A DNA stretch of 64,000 nucleotides, from contig NC_085112.1 of assembly GCF_030269925.1 (NCBI RefSeq), positions 12,401,501 to 12,465,500 of the forward strand. Reading direction: 5' to 3'. Positions within the stretch are counted from its first letter, which is position 1; each line of letters begins with the position of its first letter. The DNA comes from Bombyx mori (lineage: Eukaryota > Arthropoda > Insecta > Lepidoptera > Bombycidae). A program made the translations under genes and the position numbers. Positions 57,922-64,000 of this stretch are shown one piece after another. The notes under the pieces were generated by a model, which was given only the letters and a program-made list of their open reading frames with translations, searched no databases and was not told the origin of the DNA.

Positions 57922-58261
57922 AGACAGTCTTGTCTTGATCTGCAGTTGGTCTAAGATAGACGATTGCGTTTTAGTAAGCTAAATCCAGATTTAAATTAGA
58001 GTTCTTTATTTTTACATAATGCAGCCGTCTTTTGTCCTTCAAGCCGAAATTAAATGAATTTCCGGCTTAAAACACAAAAATACAAAAGCATCGCTTGAAA
58101 ATACAATATTATAACTTAAATTTTGAAATAGTTATTTTTGTCGACTAGACTATTGTTTAATTGTTATAAAATATGAAAAATTTTGAATAGGTCGAAATTA
58201 GAAACGCAAAAAAAATAATCGTATAGGTAATTTTTTTTAAATTACCCTATGAATTATGGAA
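57922..58261. other. AT-rich DNA
   Basis: Nothing recognised. Confidence 0.45.
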
Positions 58262-58712
58262 AAGTTTCTCGAGCGCTATGGCATCTTCTTGAAACGAGGC
58301 TTGGACAGCGTTCCAAGCGTATTACTGAGCGATGGTGATGGACTGGACAATACAGTCCGCCTATGGCCCGTCTACCTATGAAGAGAATAAGATAAAAGAT
58401 CTATCTAAGATAAAAGACCTACCTAAGAAGATAAAAGATTAAAACAAATTCAAAATGAATTTACTGACACCATTCACAGTGCTTTTCCAGATATCTTTTT
58501 TCCACATTCCATTCGGCTTTGGAATGAGCTCCCCTCCACGGTGTTTCCCGAGCGCTATGACATTTCGTTCTTCAAACGAGGCTTGTGGAGAGTATTAAAT
58601 GGTAGGCAGCGGCTTGGCTCTGCCCCTGGGATTGCTGATGCCCATGAGTGAAGGTAGCCACTCACCATCAGGCGGGCCGTATGCTAGTCTACTTACATCG
58701 CAACAAAAAAAA
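58262..58712 (+). mobile_element. Two CR1-like LINE 3' fragments in tandem
   Basis: A degenerate piece (58262-58385, CGAGCGCTATGGCATCTTC) and a better one (58475-58712, from the coding TTTGGAATGAGCTCCCCTCC to CAACAAAAAAAAG) are separated by a short imperfect repeat of AAGATAAAAGACCTACCTAAG. Confidence 0.7.
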
Positions 58713-58749
58713 GGAAATATTTTTTTCTTTACAAAAGCTTTTTTTCTGC

Positions 58750-58833
58750 AGGATTCAAACCGAAACGTGCTACTGTTTCGCGACAAAAATAGGCAAGGTG
58801 GCGGGGTACCCTTGAGGTCCTACTACCACTAGT
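58750..58833 (-). mobile_element. Bm1-type SINE fragment
   Basis: GGATTCAAACCGAAACGTGC to GAGGTCCTACTACCACTAG: internal tail blocks only. Confidence 0.55.
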
Positions 58834-60069
58834 ATTTCAGATGAACTAACGTGAAAAATATATTTCAATTCAGATACACGAGCTCCTGCAATCTCACTGT
58901 TACAACGCTATACGTAAAATATCCAGCCAAACGCGGCTTGGCACCGCAACAACGAAATACAAGCCTTTTTGCCAATCAAAGGGCCCGCTATTTGAAGCGA
59001 CGCCAAATCCACATGTAGGTAGGGAAGCGTGGTAAAAAGGAAAAAAGGGAAACAGAATTTAGCGAACCGTCGTCTATCATACTCGATTAACGTAGTAAAG
59101 ACTCAGGGAGTTTAATGGAGAAGGTAGACGCTGCTGTCTGGACTTATTTGATTTTTCTCTAAATGATTGACTTTTGAATTAAAAATGTATGAAATTTTTT
59201 AACGAAATAAAAAAATAAGCCTCTTTTTTACGGTTCGAATATCAAGCAGTGGTAAATTCATATTAAACATACAATTAACAGAACTAGGGGTACAATTGAT
59301 AGGATTAATATTAGACCCATTTTACTGGAAACAAGGCCTTTGCTTCTGCAGTGGGTTCTTTTAAAAATCTTGTGTACTTCTCCTAGAAACCTTATCCATC
59401 TACAAATAATTAAAAATGGTAGCGCTAGAAAACAACTCGAAACTCTTAAAATAACTACGCTAAAGTACATCAAAACAAAAGGATTGTCGAAAAAAAATAA
59501 TCCTACGCATCTCTTACAAAACAGCTCCTTGAAACAAGAGTTCCTTTGTCATTCAATAAGTTGCAGGCAAAAGAGTCTATTAAAAGTCGCGAACTGAACA
59601 AAGTTATTAAGATAAGGGAAGTATGGCGCTAAAAATAGTCCCCAGAAGATAGCAAGTCGGTCTTTGTGGGTCGAGTAAACTGGTGGCTTGGTGCAAATCA
59701 TAAGAATAAACGATTTAGATAATTGAATTGCTTGTAAGGTTCTTGTGATTTTGATGAAGTTATAAAATATACGAATATGTATTTTAAGAGAATGTGCACT
59801 TGAAGTAATAAAATGCTCATCATCACAATCATCAGCAGGTTATTATTCACTGATGATCATAAGCCTTTGAGTAGACGCCTTTCTTTCCTCTTCAATCCGT
59901 CAACATTTTGTACCATTTTCTTGATAATTCATAACGTGGGCAATACTATTATTCTTATTCAAAAAACTTTTTCTAACTCTAGTAATAATTTATTATTATA
60001 TCATCATAGGACCAACTACTGAAACAAAGTTGATAGCAGTAAAAAATTTGTATGTATTTTTTTTTATTA
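58834..60069. other. Intergenic DNA
   Basis: No gene or repeat recognised. Short frames at 59258-59597 on both strands have no motif. Confidence 0.5.
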
Positions 60070-60247
60070 GTGTTGTAGCTCAATCGGGTAGGAACCGGTC
60101 TAGGATTCAGGCTATTTTAGTCGTCGTATTACTGAAATTTCAACCTTATTTATCAAGCTAGATGGTGGTATTTACGTTGCAACGTCAATGGGTTCCGGGA
60201 ACGATTGAAAGTCAAGTAAGCAGTGAACTCGTTTACACGTCTAAAAA
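60070..60247 (+). mobile_element. Possible SINE relic with a different tRNA-like head
   Basis: TAGCTCAATCGGG near 60077 resembles a pol III A box. A degenerate Bm1-like end (GGGTTCCGGGAACG, GTGAACTCGTTTACACG, TCTAAAAAACAA) follows. The B box is weak. Confidence 0.3.
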
Positions 60248-60735
60248 ACAATTACAGTTGAACACTATCGATATAATAAAGATGAAACTGACAATAAATA
60301 TTATATCATATTATTTTATTGTTTAATCTTTATTAATTACATCATTCGTAGCCATTTCGATTCAATGGTATTGTTAAGCTTTATCGTAGCTGTCTTGTAT
60401 CTTGGACCGTACATCATCAAGGCGAGGATTTAGCCTGAAGCTATTGGCAATTATAGCAGCCTGTCGCACTTCAAAGAGATAGTGGAACGCGGAGATGAGA
60501 CGCTTTTCACCCGTTCAGTGCATTACAACGTCAAACAGGTGTTGATTACGTCTCAGTGAATCCGTGATGACCGGGCCTTTAGCAGAGAGCAAGTTATACC
60601 GATTATTACGGAAAGCTATTACCCCTAATATCATTGTTGATAGACAGTGTGAGTTAATTTCCTATTGATTTGCATTAGGCGTACCTTAGATGCGTTTGCA
60701 TGGTATATAGTACGTGAGATATTGGATACTAGATT
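60248..60735. other. Intergenic DNA with a less AT-rich block
   Basis: 60360-60600 is of higher complexity and GC, but every frame contains stops. Not identified. Confidence 0.4.
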
Positions 60736-61230
60736 TCCACCTGCGGCGTCTCCTGCGAGGGTTGCAAAAAAATGGTGGCCACGTTTGTCTCCAAAACCGG
60801 CCATGTTACGACTATTCCTCTTGAGGGACAAACAAAGGTTAATGCAGAATGGTATGCTAGCATTTGTTTGCCACAGGTCGTTTCTGAACTCCGTAAAGAG
60901 AACTGCAACCGCCGCATCATCCTCCATCACGACAATGCGAGTTCTCACACCGCGCACAGAACAAAAGAGTTTTTAGAGCAAGAAAACATAGAATTATTAG
61001 ACCATCTGCCGTACAGCCCCAACCTAAGCCCTAATGATTTCTATACTTTCCCTAAAATAAAGAATAAATTGCGTGGACAGAGATTTTCATCACCTGAAGA
61101 AGCTGTGGACGCCTACAAAACGGCCATTTTGGAGACCCCAACTTCCGAATGGAATGGTTGCTTCAATGATTGGTTCCATCGTATGGAAAAATGTGTCAAA
61201 TTTCGCGGAGAATACTTCGAAAAGCAATAA
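60736..61230 (+). pseudogene. mariner transposase C-terminal half, DD34D type
   Basis: From KTGHVTTIPLEGQTKVNAEW the frame runs through IILHHDNASSHTAHRT (second catalytic Asp), YSPNLSPNDF (third Asp, 34 residues later) and LRGQRFSSPEEAVDAYKTA to EYFEKQ and TAA at 61228-61230. This is the C-terminal half of a mariner transposase, of a type I recall from moths (cecropia-like). Upstream coding sense (PPAASPARVAKK) is in another frame, and the shift coincides with a 7-A run at 60766-60772. The N-terminal DNA-binding domain and first Asp are missing. Confidence 0.8.
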
Positions 61231-62040
61231 ATACATTTTTAAATAGTAATGTTGTGTCACTTCGTTAATTCCCGAAATTTTCAGTGCCGCCTATGTACTG
61301 GTAGGATTAATTCAAATGTTATTTTTAAATCAACGTAATCATGAATGTTTAGGCTGCGGTTGAATTATTTCAATTACCTTGAAATACCTCCTCAGAAATT
61401 TAAATTCATTATTTCTTGGAATGAATATATTCATTTTTAATATTGTATGCGTAATTTGATATTGCTAGAAATTCAATCTTTAGAACGTAGTTGCAAACTC
61501 ATTTAGAACAAATATGTATGTACGAAAAAATATATAAGTTCATGGAACCTCAGGAGCTATCGACTTTTCAAAGTTATTATTCTTGAATAATAAATATTTT
61601 ATTGAAAGTCAGATGTAGGGCGCAGACGGGCATCGATATGCTTCAGAACTTGGTGCATAGATAATAATAATGTGTACAAACGATTACGTGCTCTTAAAAA
61701 GTATTTTTTGCTTCAAAAATAGTTTTCATGTCTTTATTCTTTTTTTTTCTTTTTTTTTTGTACTTCGATGGGCGAACTTATTATACATTCGATTCATCAC
61801 GGCAAAAATAGGGAGAATGGTGATTATTAAATTGTAAACGTACTACTGTTTTTATTAGTTGAATGTACCAACTCCTCATAGTTTACTGTTAGAATAGTGT
61901 TCCTCTCCTGGTAAAACTGAAATAACCACCGAGCCACCAAAGACAAAGAATCGTGCTACATGATTAGCGGAGCTCATAGACATCATCGCGTGAATCTTGG
62001 AATTTTTTGAACGATGGGGAATCTGTTTAAAGATACTCGA
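61231..62040. other. AT-rich intergenic DNA
   Basis: Nothing firm. GATTCATCACGGCAAAAATAG near 61790 faintly recalls the Bm1 tail. Confidence 0.45.
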
Positions 62041-62430
62041 GAAAGATTCCTTGAAAAAGGCGCGCAATTAGCTGCGCGGCATCAGCTGCGTAAGACCCGC
62101 CTGGCTAAGCCGACTACCGACCTAGCGAACTCCACCACTTCGGCAAGACAAAGCCTACGGTACCACACTGAAGGTCCGTCTTCACTGGTATCCATCCTGA
62201 TGATAGGGCGGAATTTCATCCTCGAAAAGATCCCGTAGAGCGTCATCTCGGGAGAAATACCGTGAGTGACTCACAGGAGCCACCTTACACCGTCTCCTCC
62301 GAACTGATAATCGAGCACCGGGCGCCTCCGCACCCTGGACCCTTTGGCCCCTTTGGGCCGAGCTGATGCCGCCCACCCCGCCTTCTGCGCTTACGAACAA
62401 AAGAAGGATCCCATGACCAGACTGCAAAGC
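62041..62430. other. GC-rich island, unclassified
   Basis: A sharp rise in GC, with CGCGCAATTAGCTGCGCG (62062-62079) as an imperfect palindrome and open but motif-free frames on both strands (62014-62238 plus, 62182-62427 minus). It could be a retroelement 5' region or a decayed gene. Confidence 0.3.
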
Positions 62431-62710
62431 TTTACAGAAGTAACTTAGCAGAATAAAACCTAACAGTCTAGGAATTGGTGTTCGCTACAAACCTTTATTT
62501 TTATACGGCTTTTGATATAAACTAAATGATTAATAATGATTAAAAATAAAAATAATTGCCCGCTTAATTTACTTTCACTGATTTTCCTCGGGACTCAGAG
62601 AATGTCATTAGAACTGGTGATAAAATGTGTTGATATTCAACAAGAAATAATCACAATTCGAAGTCACTATTGTAATGCACAATGGCCGTGCCCATCAATA
62701 TATATTATAA

Positions 62711-62917
62711 CTAGCGACCCGCCCTCGCTTCGCTTCGGAAACATTAAAACACACATGAAACCCAAAAAAATAAAAATAAAAAAAAGTAGCCTATGTTCAT
62801 CAGGGACAATGTCGGCTTCTATTGGAAAAAGAATTTTTCAAATCGGTCCCGTAGTTTCGGAGCCTATTCGAAACAAACAAACAAACAAATCTTTCCTCTT
62901 TATAATATTAGTATAGA
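62711..62917 (-). mobile_element. Non-autonomous Helitron (third subfamily)
   Basis: On the minus strand, TCTATACTAATATTATAAAG start after an A and GAGGGCGGGTCGCTAG end before a T, with a GTTTGTTTGTTTGTTTCG tract near the 5' end. Shares its 3' end with 52785-52851. Confidence 0.7.
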
Positions 62918-63302
62918 TAATATCGCTGGCGTACCTGGCATTATGATAATAACTGAAACGCCCTAATTATAACTTTAAATCGAACGTCAAGTACGCACAG
63001 AATACAGTTTTCAACTACCACAGATCCATTCCCAAATGAGTAAAGTCACGACAGGCGCCCCGAGGGAGGCAATCAAACGTTAGGAACTTGGTTTATTTGC
63101 GTTACCGAACTGCAAACTAGTGCATTCTCAGAGGATATTCACATAATCCACCTGCTTAGAACTTGCTTGTTCGTGTTTACGATGGAAGCCAGATTGAACG
63201 AATATATTACTTGACTTAAAAGGAAATACATATAACAGAAAATACCACGAAGCTAACTAACATCAGCTTTTGTGTATTCACATTTATTTTTAATATTAGT
63301 AA
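62918..63302. other. Intergenic DNA
   Basis: Nothing recognised. Confidence 0.45.
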
Positions 63303-63496
63303 TTTTTTTTTATTGCTTAGATGGGTAGACGAGCTCACAGCCCGCCAGGTGTTAAATGGTTCCTGGAGCCACTAGATATCTACAATGTAAATGCTCTCCC
63401 ACCCTTCAAACCGAAATGCATTACTGCTTCACGGCAGAAACAAGCGGGGTGATGGTACCTACCCGTGCGGACTCACAAGAGGTCCTACTACCATTA
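63303..63496 (-). mobile_element. Bm1-type SINE tail with internal deletion
   Basis: T run at 63303. GTAAATGC is joined to TCTCCCACCCTTCAAACC, dropping about 60 bases of the middle. Confidence 0.8.
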
Positions 63497-64000
63497 AAAT
63501 TAGTCTTTTAGCATATAATTCTTTTTTCATTATTCTTTATTAAAACTCCCTCGGATATTCAAGATTGCAATGCTTTGAATTAATTATCTTCAATTGTATA
63601 TTTCTACTAATTATATTACAGATATCAATGCAACCATAGTATATTATTATATATTAAGTCGAGGCTCCAAGAACCAAATAAAAGCAATATATTTAACAGA
63701 ATTCATCGCATTAAGTATCACAATATTAACATTGATTTAGATTAATATTTCATTTATTTGTCTCACAAACACTACATTAATTAGTTTTCAGATACTAATG
63801 AGCAACTAAAAATGAGCTTTGGTCTATTTATAGAGCAGTATAGCTACACTAATGTCTATTATAGACTAGTCTGTTTATTGCTGCTATTTACTGCTCTTTT
63901 TGCAATTAAGGCGGGGACAAAAAAATTCGAGGCTTTTAATTCATAATCATTCAAGACAAATTTAAAACAGATTGGTTTCGAAATAAAATTATACTAACAA
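63497..64000. other. AT-rich intergenic DNA
   Basis: Nothing recognised. Confidence 0.5.

Noticed and set aside
60631..60976. Minus-strand ORFs overlapping the second mariner
   Set aside because: They oppose a recognisable transposase frame and have no motif.

Overview
The window looks like intergenic DNA from a lepidopteran, most likely the silkworm Bombyx mori or a close relative. This rests on recognising its repeats: tRNA-headed Bm1-type SINE copies sharing one 3' tail, jockey-like, CR1-like and RTE-like non-LTR retrotransposon fragments, DD37D (maT) and DD34D mariner relics, and short Helitrons ending CTAG. Family names are from memory and no database search was made. No complete host protein gene was found. 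The only host-gene hints are a candidate core promoter with a first-exon splice donor near 51,978-52,035 (+), a possible terminal coding exon at 56,865-57,173 (-), and a few orphan short ORFs.

Layout. 1-1,640: the C-terminal end of a LINE reverse transcriptase gene, split by a full-length Bm1 SINE, followed by its GC-rich 3' UTR and an 84-A tail. 1,641-6,664: AT-rich DNA with a few SINE relics and a perfect 92-nt palindrome. 6,665-15,389: a direct tandem duplication of about 4.36 kb, almost identical between copies except for one 35-to-53-bp replacement in the second copy, most of which is copied from DNA about 0.8 kb away. 15,390-25,571: scattered SINE/LINE tails, an RTE fragment and three unclassified repeat families (here X, Y and Z). 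25,572-26,820: a maT mariner carrying two stop codons and a lost catalytic residue. 26,820-41,700: more Bm1, CR1-like, Helitron and RTE remnants in AT-rich DNA. 41,723-50,645: three insertions of one jockey-like LINE, all on the minus strand, each with its own target-site duplication; the longest keeps an open 625-codon reverse transcriptase frame. Between them lies a 610-bp Harbinger-like element with terminal inverted repeats, a TAA target duplication and a MADF-domain ORF. 50,646-64,000: the promoter candidate, Helitron ends, a second copy of family Z, a Bm1 with pol III boxes, RTE and mariner relics and GC-rich islands.

The elements form an ecology rather than a pathway. Autonomous LINEs supply reverse transcriptase, and SINEs sharing LINE-like 3' tails probably borrow it. 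Non-autonomous Helitrons and the MADF element would need enzymes encoded elsewhere. Nested insertions (Bm1 in LINE, Bm1 in Bm1, LINE tail in families X and Y, Bm1 against RTE) give a relative order of events.
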